DNA from: JAFALX01 sp050734185
GTDB taxonomy: Bacteria; Chloroflexota; Dormibacteria; Aeolococcales; Aeolococcaceae
DNA length: 17,481 bases
Assembly: GCA_050734185.1 (NCBI GenBank)
Contig: JBOHUE010000008.1
Span: 1 to 17,481 of the forward strand
Reading direction: 5' to 3'
The position numbers and the translations under genes were made by a program. The stretch's first letter is position 1, and each line of letters opens with the position of its first letter. The notes beneath the pieces were generated by a model. That model did not search any database. It saw nothing but the letters and a program-made list of their open reading frames with translations, and had not been told where the DNA came from. Positions 6,721 through 14,310 of this stretch are shown piece after piece.

Positions 6721-7670
6721 GGGACCGTCGACGGGACGTGGTGGTGTCGGGGGGGTTCGTCGCGCTTCTGCAGGTATCGGACGATCCCCGCCGCGTTGCT
6801 GTGCACGCCGTTCAGGATCTCGAATCTCTCCAGGTTCTCCGGAGCGATGACGTCCGGCGGCTCGGCGAAGACGTCCGCCAGCGCGGATGCGACGGCGTCG
6901 ACGCCCGCGTCGGCGGAGGCGGCGAGCGTTCGCTCGGCAACGTCGACCCAGTGATGGAGCACGTCCTCGGCCTCCACCAGCGTCGCCTCCGGATCGGGTA
7001 CGAGACCGTAATGCGTCAACACGACCCGCTCGGGACGCAGCTCGCGGAACCGGTGGAGGCTGGTGGTCGCCTGCTCGAGATCGAAATCGGGCGGCGGCGT
7101 GGCGGGGCGCAGCACGCCCAGGTCGGGAAGGCGGACGCCGACGGCGTCGCCGACCATCAGCGTTCCCGTGGGCTCGTGCAGGACGGCGTGATGATGTTTT
7201 GCGTGCCCCGGCGAGTCCACCATCACCAGCGCGCCCGCGCCGGTCTCGACGCGAAGGCCGTCGCCTGCAGCGAGCAGACGGTCGGCCGGCACCGGGTAAA
7301 GCCGCCCGTAGAGCTCGTCGAGAAGCGGGCCGTACACCCGCCCCGCGCTCTCAATGAGCCGGCTGGGGTCGACCAGGTGGCGGGCGCCCTTCTCGTGGAC
7401 CACCACCGTCGCCGACGGGAACTCACGCGCCAGGTCGCCCACCGCGCCGGCGTGATCGAGGTGGATGTGCGTGACGATCAGCCAGCGGAGGTCGCCGGGG
7501 CCGATACCCACCTCGAGGAGCGCGTCACGCACGGTGCCGGCACTGGTCTGCGAGCCGGTCTCGACCAGTGCCGGCTCCGGCCCCTCGATGAGAAACCCGG
7601 CCGTCAACTGGTCGATCCCGCCGAGCCGGGTGTCCAGCTGAAGGATCCCGGGAGCGATCCGCTCCATCAC
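6717..7670 (-). CDS. MBL-fold metallo-hydrolase, glyoxalase II-like
   Basis: Product of 317 residues (316 if ATG 7667 is used). The metal site is intact: THIHLDHAG (67-75), GHAKHHH (155-161), the bridging Asp in VGDAVG (173-178) and LTHYG (218-222). Family members hydrolyse thioesters, lactones, phosphodiesters and other substrates, and nothing here names the substrate. The C-terminal helical region (about 225-300) is of the kind found in many MBL hydrolases; the end is His/Pro-rich. GTG 7670 overlaps the UPF0182 stop as GTGA, and ATG 7667 follows immediately, so either start keeps the gene coupled. There is no signal peptide, so it is probably cytoplasmic. The neighbouring second MBL-like gene has lost its ligands, which makes this the only catalytically credible MBL in the operon. 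Confidence 0.92.
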   Translation of the reverse strand: MMERIAPGILQLDTRLGGIDQLTAGFLIEGPEPALVETGSQTSAGTVRDALLEVGIGPGDLRWLIVTHIHLDHAGAVGDLAREFPSATVVVHEKGARHLVDPSRLIESAGRVYGPLLDELYGRLYPVPADRLLAAGDGLRVETGAGALVMVDSPGHAKHHHAVLHEPTGTLMVGDAVGVRLPDLGVLRPATPPPDFDLEQATTSLHRFRELRPERVVLTHYGLVPDPEATLVEAEDVLHHWVDVAERTLAASADAGVDAVASALADVFAEPPDVIAPENLERFEILNGVHSNAAGIVRYLQKRDEPPRHHHVPSTVP

Positions 7671-10600
7671 CGTGCGGTCGGCGACGGGCTCGGTGACTGC
7701 CCCAGCAGCGTCTGCAATGTGGTGATGTCCTGCTTCACCTTGTCCTGCGCGGCTCCGAACGCGCTGAAGTTGCCGGCCTTCAGCGCGGTCTGCGCCGTGT
7801 TCTCGTCAGCGATCAGCTGGTTCAGCGCTGTCAGCACCTGCTGCGACAGGGTGCCCGACGGCGACTGCGACGGGGCCGGGGTCGGCGTGGGTGTTGCGCC
7901 CGGCGACGGCGGTGCCGTCACCGGCGGTTGCGTGTTCGGGCCGGTGGGTAAGCCCGGGATCGGGCTGGCCGTGTTGAACAGGTTCTGCAACGCGTTGGCG
8001 AACGACGTGCCGTCTGCAACTGCCGACTGCGTCCCCACGATCACGTACTGCAACAGCGGGAAGCTGGAGGAACCGTTGGTCGTCGCGAGCACGTAGAAGG
8101 GCCGCACGTACAGGAAGGAGTCGTTGTTGAACGGCAGCACGATCACGTTGCCGAACACGACCTGCGACCCCTGTTGCGACAGCAGCGTGCGCTGCGAGCT
8201 GATCTGCGGGTTGGAGTTGATGTTGTTGTCGAACTGCAGGGGCCCGAGCACGTTGTCGGCGTTGTTCAATCGCACCGCGACGAGGTGCGGGTGGTTGGTG
8301 GTCGTGTAGTCACACTCGGCCGCCAGCCACGCGGTCATGTTGTTGGCCGCGCTGCCGCTCCCACTCGCTCCCGGCGAGAAGGTCTGCAGCAGCACGAATG
8401 ACGGCTGCGTGTCACCAGGCAGCGTCATCTCCACGTAGTACGCCTGCGTGTTCTGCTGCGCGCCGTTGATCAGCTCCTGCGCGATCTGGTAGCGGTCGCT
8501 GCCGTTGTAGAACACGGTCGCATCCTCCACGTGCACCTGGGAGAACGCGTTCGCCTGCGCGGTGAACAGGTCCTCGGGGTAGCGAAGGTGCGAGCGGAGG
8601 TACATCGGCATCTTGTCGAATGGCGTCATCAGGCCCGGGTAGATCGCGTTCCACGCGGCGGTGATTGGCTCGTTGAGGTCCACCGCGTACAGGGTCGTGG
8701 CGCACGTCTTGGCATCGACGATGACCTTGACCGCGTTGCGCATGTACGACGTGCCGTCGCTCTGCTGGTACGACTCGGGGAACAGGTTGGTCTTGACGTA
8801 CGCGTCGGCGATCCACATGAGGTGTCCAGACTGCGGGTCAACGACAACGTACGGGTCGCCGTCGACGGCGAGGAATGGCGCCAGCGTCTGGATGCGATTG
8901 GTGATCTGACGGTGCACCAGGGCGCGGCTGTTGTCGGTCAGCGAATTGTTCAGGAAGAGATCAAAGCTGCCGAAGTCGCTGAGCGACACCGCGAGCTTGT
9001 CCAGCGGGCTGCTCAGCTTGATGCCGGCCTGATCGGGCCCCGCGTGCACGGTGTTGTCGCCGGCGCCCGACGGGTAGTTGAACTCGATCTGCGTCGTGCC
9101 GGAGACAACCGGCTGCGTCGTGTCCAGCCCGCAGTAGATCGCCGGGTCAGCCTTCGTGTTGCCGTTGAAGGACAGGTCCGGCGGGGCGCTCGAATCCACC
9201 TGCTGCATCGGCTGCTGGCCGACGAGAATCTGCGGTTTGCCCTCTGCGCCGACCTGGTTCACGGACACGGCGGTGATGCCGTAACCGTGCGTGTAGTTGA
9301 GCGCGCTGTTGACGAACGACGGGTTGGGGATGTCACCCTCGGCGATCTCGCGCGGTCCGAGCATGACCTCGCTCTCTCCACCGCTGCCGGAGTCCGCGTA
9401 GCGGTCAACCGTGATGGTCGGGTATGTCTGATAGCTGCGGCTGCGGTCGATCTGCGCGAAGGTGTCGGGGAGCTGGCGGTAGTCCTGGATGCGTACGTTG
9501 CGCAGCGTTCCCGGATCCGCGGTGAGGTCGTCCAACGAAGGCGCGTGCGGAGCACCGAAGGTGCGGTTCTGGATCGTCGCGTCGGAGCCCGTTTCCTGCA
9601 GGTCCCACGCGTATTTGCTCGTTGACAGAAAGTCGGTGATCGTCGGACGCTGTGCCGACTGCTCGTTCGGTCCGACGCTTGTGCCCTGGTAGATCGCGGC
9701 GGGAATGCCCTGCGCCAATCCCGCGCCGATCAACCAGCCGAACAGCAGCCCGCCGTAGGCGATGGCAACCGGCAGCTCGGTCTTGCTCCAGCGCAGCACG
9801 AGCACCGCGACGGTCGCGGCAGCGAACAGGAGCGCGACGACCTGCAATCCACCGAGCACAGGCCGGATCACGTTGCGCTGCGTCGCGTCAAGTCCGACGT
9901 AGTTGCCGTGCGCAGAGGTGGCCAGGTGATAGACGCCGAAGTGTGCGCCGACCGCAGCGAGGATGAAGATGGCGACGAGCACGATGCCCGCGTGCCGCAG
10001 CGCCCGGCGCAGCCCGTCGCGCACCGAAAGCCCGGCCGGTGGCTTCAAGGGAATCGGCACCTCGGTCGGCGAGTTCTCCAGGACTGCCGACACGATGGCG
10101 ATGGCGAGCGCGCCGAGCAGACCCACGATCACTGCGCCCCAGACCAAGCCCATGAACGCGTCGATCACCGGCAGCGTGAAGACGAAGAATCCGTAGTCGG
10201 TGTGAAACGCGGGGTCGGTGGCTCCGAAGGCGCCGCCGTGCTGCCACAGCAGAACCTGCTGCCACGAGGATGCCAGCCCGGCGCCTCCGATGATGCCGGC
10301 AATGACCGAAATGCCGATGCCGGCCCACATGACGTACCGCCCGCCGCGCTCGTCGAGCGCACTTGCGGCAAAGCGCCAGCCCCACACGTTGGCGCCGACC
10401 AGCGCGCCCGTGATTGCGAAGCCGATGAGGAACAACAGGATCTGGGCGACGAACGGCGTCCAGAAGACGTTGGTGTGATCGAGGCTCTTGAAGAAAAGGT
10501 AGTCGGCGCGGAGTCCCAGCAGCCAGCGGCCAAGGAGCAACAGCAGGATGATCGCGACGACGATGCCGGCGATGATCCACCGCCGCCGCCGTCGCGGACC

Positions 10601-10675
10601 CTGACCGTCGCGCACGACTCGCGGGCGCGGCCGGCGGCGGAACAGATCCTCGGGATCGAACCCGAATGCGCTCAT
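7667..10675 (-). CDS. UPF0182 family large membrane protein
   Basis: Product of 1002 residues, normal for this family of unknown function. It has a basic N-terminus and about seven membrane segments in the first 325 residues (approximately 33-55, 74-96, 113-134, 168-198, 229-248, 273-295, 302-322), then a large, probably extracytoplasmic, domain. Family signatures are VGPNEQ (334-339, usual V-x-P-N-E), NYTHGYG (460-466) and FLYVRPFYVLA near the C-terminal third. A Pro/Thr/Ser-rich linker follows, then a short Gln/Leu-rich helical tail and a second Ser/Pro-rich end. It heads a four-gene operon. Start ATG 10675 has no Shine-Dalgarno sequence, but TACACT ends 7 bases upstream, consistent with a leaderless mRNA. 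An envelope role is inferred from topology; the molecular activity is unknown. Confidence 0.95.
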   Translation of the reverse strand: MSAFGFDPEDLFRRRPRPRVVRDGQGPRRRRRWIIAGIVVAIILLLLLGRWLLGLRADYLFFKSLDHTNVFWTPFVAQILLFLIGFAITGALVGANVWGWRFAASALDERGGRYVMWAGIGISVIAGIIGGAGLASSWQQVLLWQHGGAFGATDPAFHTDYGFFVFTLPVIDAFMGLVWGAVIVGLLGALAIAIVSAVLENSPTEVPIPLKPPAGLSVRDGLRRALRHAGIVLVAIFILAAVGAHFGVYHLATSAHGNYVGLDATQRNVIRPVLGGLQVVALLFAAATVAVLVLRWSKTELPVAIAYGGLLFGWLIGAGLAQGIPAAIYQGTSVGPNEQSAQRPTITDFLSTSKYAWDLQETGSDATIQNRTFGAPHAPSLDDLTADPGTLRNVRIQDYRQLPDTFAQIDRSRSYQTYPTITVDRYADSGSGGESEVMLGPREIAEGDIPNPSFVNSALNYTHGYGITAVSVNQVGAEGKPQILVGQQPMQQVDSSAPPDLSFNGNTKADPAIYCGLDTTQPVVSGTTQIEFNYPSGAGDNTVHAGPDQAGIKLSSPLDKLAVSLSDFGSFDLFLNNSLTDNSRALVHRQITNRIQTLAPFLAVDGDPYVVVDPQSGHLMWIADAYVKTNLFPESYQQSDGTSYMRNAVKVIVDAKTCATTLYAVDLNEPITAAWNAIYPGLMTPFDKMPMYLRSHLRYPEDLFTAQANAFSQVHVEDATVFYNGSDRYQIAQELINGAQQNTQAYYVEMTLPGDTQPSFVLLQTFSPGASGSGSAANNMTAWLAAECDYTTTNHPHLVAVRLNNADNVLGPLQFDNNINSNPQISSQRTLLSQQGSQVVFGNVIVLPFNNDSFLYVRPFYVLATTNGSSSFPLLQYVIVGTQSAVADGTSFANALQNLFNTASPIPGLPTGPNTQPPVTAPPSPGATPTPTPAPSQSPSGTLSQQVLTALNQLIADENTAQTALKAGNFSAFGAAQDKVKQDITTLQTLLGQSPSPSPTAR

Positions 10676-10682
10676 CCGGCGC

Positions 10683-10688
10683 AGTGTA
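10683..10688 (-). promoter_or_regulatory. -10 element of the UPF0182 operon, leaderless transcript likely
   Basis: TACACT on the minus strand, with 7 bases between it and ATG 10675. A start site 6-8 bases after a -10 would fall on or next to the A of the start codon. No clear -35 is seen. The gene has no Shine-Dalgarno sequence, which fits leaderless initiation. Confidence 0.5.
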
Positions 10689-10721
10689 CCGGCGCTGTGC
10701 CCGGCATTCGCTGCATGGTTG

Positions 10722-11015
10722 TCAGCGTCGCTGGAGCAGGAGTCTCACGTCGAACGGCTCGCGGCGCCGTCGCACTCGTCGCGTCACCTCAGGACGGATC
10801 TGCACCATGTAGGGCTCCTGGTGGCGCAGCACCTCCTCAATCGCATCGGCGATGAGCATGCCGCCATGGATGGTCGGAACCCTGTCCGCCACGGCGTCGG
10901 CTATGCGCTCGGAGACCACGGTCAGGTTGAGCTCGTGGGCCCGTTCGAGGAGCTCGAGGCAGTCGTCGAGGCGGCGCAAGCGTATACGTCGCTCCTCCCC
11001 CTCGGGCGAGATCAT
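10722..11015 (-). CDS. Hypothetical protein, 97 residues
   Basis: Not recognised. The product is charged and largely helical: RRLDDCLELLERAHELN (14-30) and LIADAIEEVLRHQEP (54-68) are amphipathic, the C-terminus is very Arg-rich (RRVRRRREP, 79-87), and there is no membrane segment or signal peptide. The residue pattern looks like a real protein, unlike the Arg/Pro/Ala-rich antisense frames over it. ATG 11015 has no Shine-Dalgarno sequence, but TAGGGT lies 6 bases upstream, the same arrangement as the UPF0182 gene. It sits between the 57-residue gene and the UPF0182 operon, 46 bases before the latter. The basic tail could bind nucleic acid, which is speculation. Confidence 0.7.
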   Translation of the reverse strand: MISPEGEERRIRLRRLDDCLELLERAHELNLTVVSERIADAVADRVPTIHGGMLIADAIEEVLRHQEPYMVQIRPEVTRRVRRRREPFDVRLLLQRR

Positions 11016-11021
11016 GGACCG

Positions 11022-11027
11022 ACCCTA
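11022..11027 (-). promoter_or_regulatory. -10 element before the 97-residue gene
   Basis: TAGGGT on the minus strand, separated by 6 bases from ATG 11015. No recognisable -35. The position predicts a transcript that begins at or beside the start codon. Confidence 0.4.
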
Positions 11028-11049
11028 GCGCACCAAAGGCGCCGGTGGT

Positions 11050-11223
11050 TCAGGCGAGGACGGAAACCGCAGCGTCTGCTGGGGTTGGAGCCGCCTCGGC
11101 ACGCGTAGGAAATGACCACAGGCCTTGGTCGTCACCCAGCGCAGTGGCTCGATCGATGGGACCCCCCGGCGAGACGAGTGCCTCACCGGCGAGCACCTCG
11201 GCGATGGTCAGGAGTGTCGTCAT
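11050..11223 (-). CDS. Small hypothetical protein, 57 residues
   Basis: Short frame from ATG 11223 to TGA 11050-11052. The strongest support is a near-perfect Shine-Dalgarno AAAGGAGG (11231-11238) 7 bases before the ATG. The product begins MTTLLTIAEVLAGEALVSPG and ends in an Ala/Pro/Thr-rich stretch with TPADAAVSVLA. There is one modestly hydrophobic N-terminal helix (3-16), too short for a confident membrane segment, and no Cys or His motif. It begins 51 bases downstream of the uvrA stop on the same strand, so it may be co-transcribed with uvrA, and precedes the 97-residue gene by 34 bases. Function unknown. Confidence 0.6.
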   Translation of the reverse strand: MTTLLTIAEVLAGEALVSPGGPIDRATALGDDQGLWSFPTRAEAAPTPADAAVSVLA

Positions 11224-11230
11224 CAGGCGC

Positions 11231-11238
11231 CCTCCTTT
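11231..11238 (-). promoter_or_regulatory. Strong ribosome binding site of the 57-residue gene
   Basis: AAAGGAGG on the minus strand, 7 bases before ATG 11223. One of the best Shine-Dalgarno matches in the window, and the main reason to accept this very short gene. Confidence 0.7.
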
Positions 11239-11274
11239 GGCTACCGCGGCCGCTCTCTACGGCCACCCATGGTG

Positions 11275-14208
11275 TCACACCCGCGCCGAATGCGTCAGCT
11301 CACGCGGTGTTCGCCTCGTTCGCACCCGGGCGCGACCGTTGCCGTTCGACGGCGCCGCAGCACTCGGCGCCCCGCCGACCATGCGGGCGAGGTACTCCCC
11401 GGTGGCGCTGCGTGGCGCGCGCGCCACCTCCTCAGGCGATCCGGACGCCACCACCTCACCGCCCGAGTCGCCGCCGCCCGGCCCGAGGTCGATGATGTGG
11501 TCCGCCGTCTTGAGCACGTCGAGGTTGTGCTCGATGACGATGACGGTGTTGCCCGCGTCAACCAATCGATGCAGCACCGCTAGCAGACGCTCGACGTCGG
11601 CGAAGTGCAGTCCCGTCGTGGGCTCGTCGAGGATGTACAGCGTGCGGCCGGTGTCACGCCGGCTCAGCTCGGTGCTGAGCTTGACGCGCTGCGCCTCGCC
11701 GCCGCTCAGCTGCGTTGCGGGCTGACCGAGGCGGATGTAGCCGAGCCCGACGTCCTGCAACGTGCGCAGCCGGCGCAGGATGCGCGGCTGGTTCTCGAAC
11801 GGCTTCGCCGCCTCATCAACCGTCATCTCGAGTACATCGGCGATGCTCTTGCCGCGAAACAGCACGTCGAGCGCCTCTCGGTTGTAGCGCCTGCCCTTGC
11901 ACACGTCGCACGGCACGTAGATGTCAGGCAGGAAGTGCATCTCGATCTTGATCATCCCGTCGCCCGCGCAGGCCTCGCAGCGCCCGCCGGCAACATTGAA
12001 CGAGAACCGCCCCGGCTTGTACCCGCGAACGCGCGAATCCGGCAGCTTCGCGAAGAGATCGCGAATGTCTGTGAACATACCGACGTACGTCGCCGGGTTG
12101 CTCCGCGGAGTGCGACCGATCGGCGACTGGTCGACGTCGATCACCTTGTCGATATGCTTGAGCCCCTCGATCTTCAGGTGCTTACCGGGACGGACCTTCG
12201 CCCGATACAGGTATTGCGCAAGCTTCCGGTACAGGATGTCGTTGACCAGCGTGCTCTTGCCGCTGCCGCTGACCCCGGCGACGCAGATGAATGTTCCCAA
12301 TGGGAACGTGACGTCGATGTTCTTGAGGTTGTTCTCCTGCGCACCGCGCACCACCAGCTCCTCGCCGCTGCTCGGGCGACGCAGCAGCGGCATCGCGATG
12401 ACGCGCTCGCCGCGCAGGAATTGCGCGGTGATGCTCTCGGGGACATCGAGCACCTCGTCGAGCGAACCCGCAGCGACGACGTGACCGCCGTGCTCGCCCG
12501 CACCGGGGCCTACGTCGACCACGTAGTCAGCGGCGCGAATGGTCTCCTCGTCGTGCTCGACCACGATCAGCGTGTTGCCGATGTCGCGGAGCGCCGTCAG
12601 GGTGCGGATCAGCTTGTGGTTGTCACGCTGATGCAGGCCGATCGAGGGCTCATCGAGAATGTAGAGGACGCCCATCAGCTTGCTGCCGATCTGCGTCGCC
12701 AGACGGATGCGCTGTGCCTCACCCCCACTCAGAGTCGTCGCGCCGCGATCGATGGTCAGATAGTCGAGTCCGACGTCGTGGAGGAACCCGAGCCGCTCCT
12801 TGATCTCCTTGATCGCCTGGCGCGCGATGGTGTGCTCGCGCTCGCTCAGCTGCAGCTGCTCGAGACGCCCCAGCGCGGCGACGATGCTGTACGCGGTGAA
12901 GTCCGCGATGCTCATGCCGTCGATCGTCACCGCGAGGTACTCGGGCTTGAGACGCTTGCCGCCGCAGGCCGGGCACGGCTTCTGCATCATCAGCCGCTCG
13001 ATGTCCTGCTTCACCCAGTCGGAGTCGGTCTCGCGGTACCGGCGCTGCAGATTGTTGATCACGCCCTCGAAACTGGCTTCGAAGCTGCGCGTCGTGCCGC
13101 TGTGCGATACCCAGCGCATGCGCACCGTCTCGTCCTTGGGCAGCCCGTAGAGGATCACCCGCTGCTCCCGGGTCGTGAGCTCGTTCCACGGCACGTTCAT
13201 CGGGATGCGGAACTTCTTCGCGACCGCCTCCAACACTTCCATCAACCAGTTCTGCGACGGCCCCTTGGTCCATCCCGACAGCGCACCCTCATTGAGGGTC
13301 AGCGACGGATCCGGGACCACCGCATCGGGGTCGATCTCCATGCGCATGCCCAACCCCGTGCACGCCGGACACGCGCCGTGCGGATTGTTGAACGAGAAGT
13401 TGCGCGGCGCGGGCTCCTCGATCGAGATGCCGTCGTACACGCAGGCGAACTCCTGCGAGAACAGCATCTCCTCGATGCCCGAGTCCTCGTCCGCCGGGAT
13501 GAGCAGGATCAGACCGTCGCTCAGCTTCGCCGTCGTCTCGAGCGAATCGTTGAGTCGTGAGCGCAGCTCGTCGTTGATGACGACGCGGTCGACCACGATC
13601 TCGATGTCGTGCTTGAAGTTCTTGTCCAGCGTGATGCTCTCGGACAGGTCGAGCACCTCGCCATCGACTCGCGCACGCACGAAGCCCTTGCGCCGCGCGT
13701 CCTCCAGGATCTCGCGATGCTCGCCCTTGCGACCCTGCACCATCGGTGCGCTGATCAGGAGCCGCGTTCCCTGCGGCAGCGCCAGCACCTGGTCGGCGAT
13801 CTGCTCGATCGACTGACGTCCGATCTCGCGACCGCAGGTGGGGCAGTGCGGGTGACCGATGCGCGCGTACAGCAAGCGCAGGTAGTCGTAGATCTCGGTG
13901 ACGGTGCCGACGGTCGACCGCGGGTTCTTGCTCGTTCCCTTCTGGTCGATGGAGATTGCGGGACTCAGTCCCTCGATGTGGTCGACGTCCGGCTTCTCCA
14001 TCTGCCCGAGGAACTGCCGCGCGTACGCGCTCAGCGACTCGACGTAGCGGCGCTGTCCCTCCGCGTAGATCGTGTCGAACGCGAGCGACGACTTCCCGCT
14101 GCCGGACAGGCCGGTGATGACGATGAGCTTGTCGCGCGGCAGCGTGAGGCTGATGTTCTTGAGGTTGTGCTCGCGCGCGCCGGAGATGACGATCGAGTCT
14201 GTGGGCAT
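11275..14208 (-). CDS. uvrA: Excinuclease ABC subunit A
   Basis: Product of 977 residues, slightly longer than E. coli UvrA (940). UvrA is the dimeric ABC ATPase that finds DNA damage and loads UvrB in nucleotide excision repair. Both ATPase modules are complete: Walker A GLSGSGKS (33-40) and GVSGSGKS (645-652), signatures LSGGEAQRIRL (493-503) and LSGGEAQRVKL (834-844), and Walker B segments ILDEP. The C-terminal zinc finger has CEAC (744-747) and CDVC (767-770). The UvrB-side zinc finger reads CVYD (256-259) and CPAC (280-283), so one Cys is Asp. CPTCG (122-126) and CPACGG (412-417) are usual for the family. The last 35 residues are a basic, disordered-looking tail. The start at ATG 14208 fits the family N-terminus; a sigma70-like promoter ends only 10 bases upstream and there is no Shine-Dalgarno sequence. 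Confidence 0.98.
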   Translation of the reverse strand: MPTDSIVISGAREHNLKNISLTLPRDKLIVITGLSGSGKSSLAFDTIYAEGQRRYVESLSAYARQFLGQMEKPDVDHIEGLSPAISIDQKGTSKNPRSTVGTVTEIYDYLRLLYARIGHPHCPTCGREIGRQSIEQIADQVLALPQGTRLLISAPMVQGRKGEHREILEDARRKGFVRARVDGEVLDLSESITLDKNFKHDIEIVVDRVVINDELRSRLNDSLETTAKLSDGLILLIPADEDSGIEEMLFSQEFACVYDGISIEEPAPRNFSFNNPHGACPACTGLGMRMEIDPDAVVPDPSLTLNEGALSGWTKGPSQNWLMEVLEAVAKKFRIPMNVPWNELTTREQRVILYGLPKDETVRMRWVSHSGTTRSFEASFEGVINNLQRRYRETDSDWVKQDIERLMMQKPCPACGGKRLKPEYLAVTIDGMSIADFTAYSIVAALGRLEQLQLSEREHTIARQAIKEIKERLGFLHDVGLDYLTIDRGATTLSGGEAQRIRLATQIGSKLMGVLYILDEPSIGLHQRDNHKLIRTLTALRDIGNTLIVVEHDEETIRAADYVVDVGPGAGEHGGHVVAAGSLDEVLDVPESITAQFLRGERVIAMPLLRRPSSGEELVVRGAQENNLKNIDVTFPLGTFICVAGVSGSGKSTLVNDILYRKLAQYLYRAKVRPGKHLKIEGLKHIDKVIDVDQSPIGRTPRSNPATYVGMFTDIRDLFAKLPDSRVRGYKPGRFSFNVAGGRCEACAGDGMIKIEMHFLPDIYVPCDVCKGRRYNREALDVLFRGKSIADVLEMTVDEAAKPFENQPRILRRLRTLQDVGLGYIRLGQPATQLSGGEAQRVKLSTELSRRDTGRTLYILDEPTTGLHFADVERLLAVLHRLVDAGNTVIVIEHNLDVLKTADHIIDLGPGGGDSGGEVVASGSPEEVARAPRSATGEYLARMVGGAPSAAAPSNGNGRARVRTRRTPRELTHSARV

Positions 14209-14218
14209 CGGCCGTTCT

Positions 14219-14246
14219 AGCCTACCCAGTTCCGCGGAGGTGCCAA
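14219..14246 (-). promoter_or_regulatory. uvrA promoter
   Basis: On the minus strand TTGGCA (14241-14246) and TAGGCT (14219-14224) are separated by 16 bases, a good housekeeping-sigma match. The -10 ends 10 bases before ATG 14208, so the leader would be about 2-4 bases. No LexA-type palindrome was recognised around it. Confidence 0.65.
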
Positions 14247-14258
14247 CCGCCGGATCAC

Positions 14259-14295
14259 CGAGGAGGCCGCAGCAATACGAGCCGCGGCCTCCTCG
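14259..14295 (-). terminator. 12-bp perfect hairpin behind the ABM-like gene
   Basis: Arms CGAGGAGGCCGC (14259-14270) and GCGGCCTCCTCG (14284-14295) are perfect reverse complements around a 13-base loop. It begins 15 bases after the ABM-like stop and ends 12 bases before the uvrA -35. There is no T-run on either strand, so it is not a classic intrinsic terminator; it may end or stabilise the upstream transcript. Confidence 0.55.
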
Positions 14296-14310
14296 CTCAC
14301 CGGTCCGCCG

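Noticed and set aside
1300..8096. Long plus-strand open frames over the acyltransferase, glpX-like, pyrG, HtrA-like and UPF0182 genes
   Set aside because: All mirror well-supported minus-strand genes, lack family motifs, and result from the scarcity of stops in GC-rich DNA.
10719..11108. Plus-strand 129-residue frame opposite the two small genes
   Set aside because: His/Arg/Leu-rich composition without a ribosome binding site; the minus-strand frames have better protein-like composition, and one has a strong Shine-Dalgarno sequence.
11248..11264. GGCCG/CGGCC hairpin after uvrA as a terminator
   Set aside because: The stem is only 5 bp with no T-run; too weak to call in GC-rich sequence.
11605..13560. 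651-residue plus-strand open frame opposite uvrA
   Set aside because: It is antisense to a perfectly conserved uvrA; its residues are Arg/Ala/Asp/Val-rich with no motifs, as expected for the mirror frame of GC-rich coding sequence.
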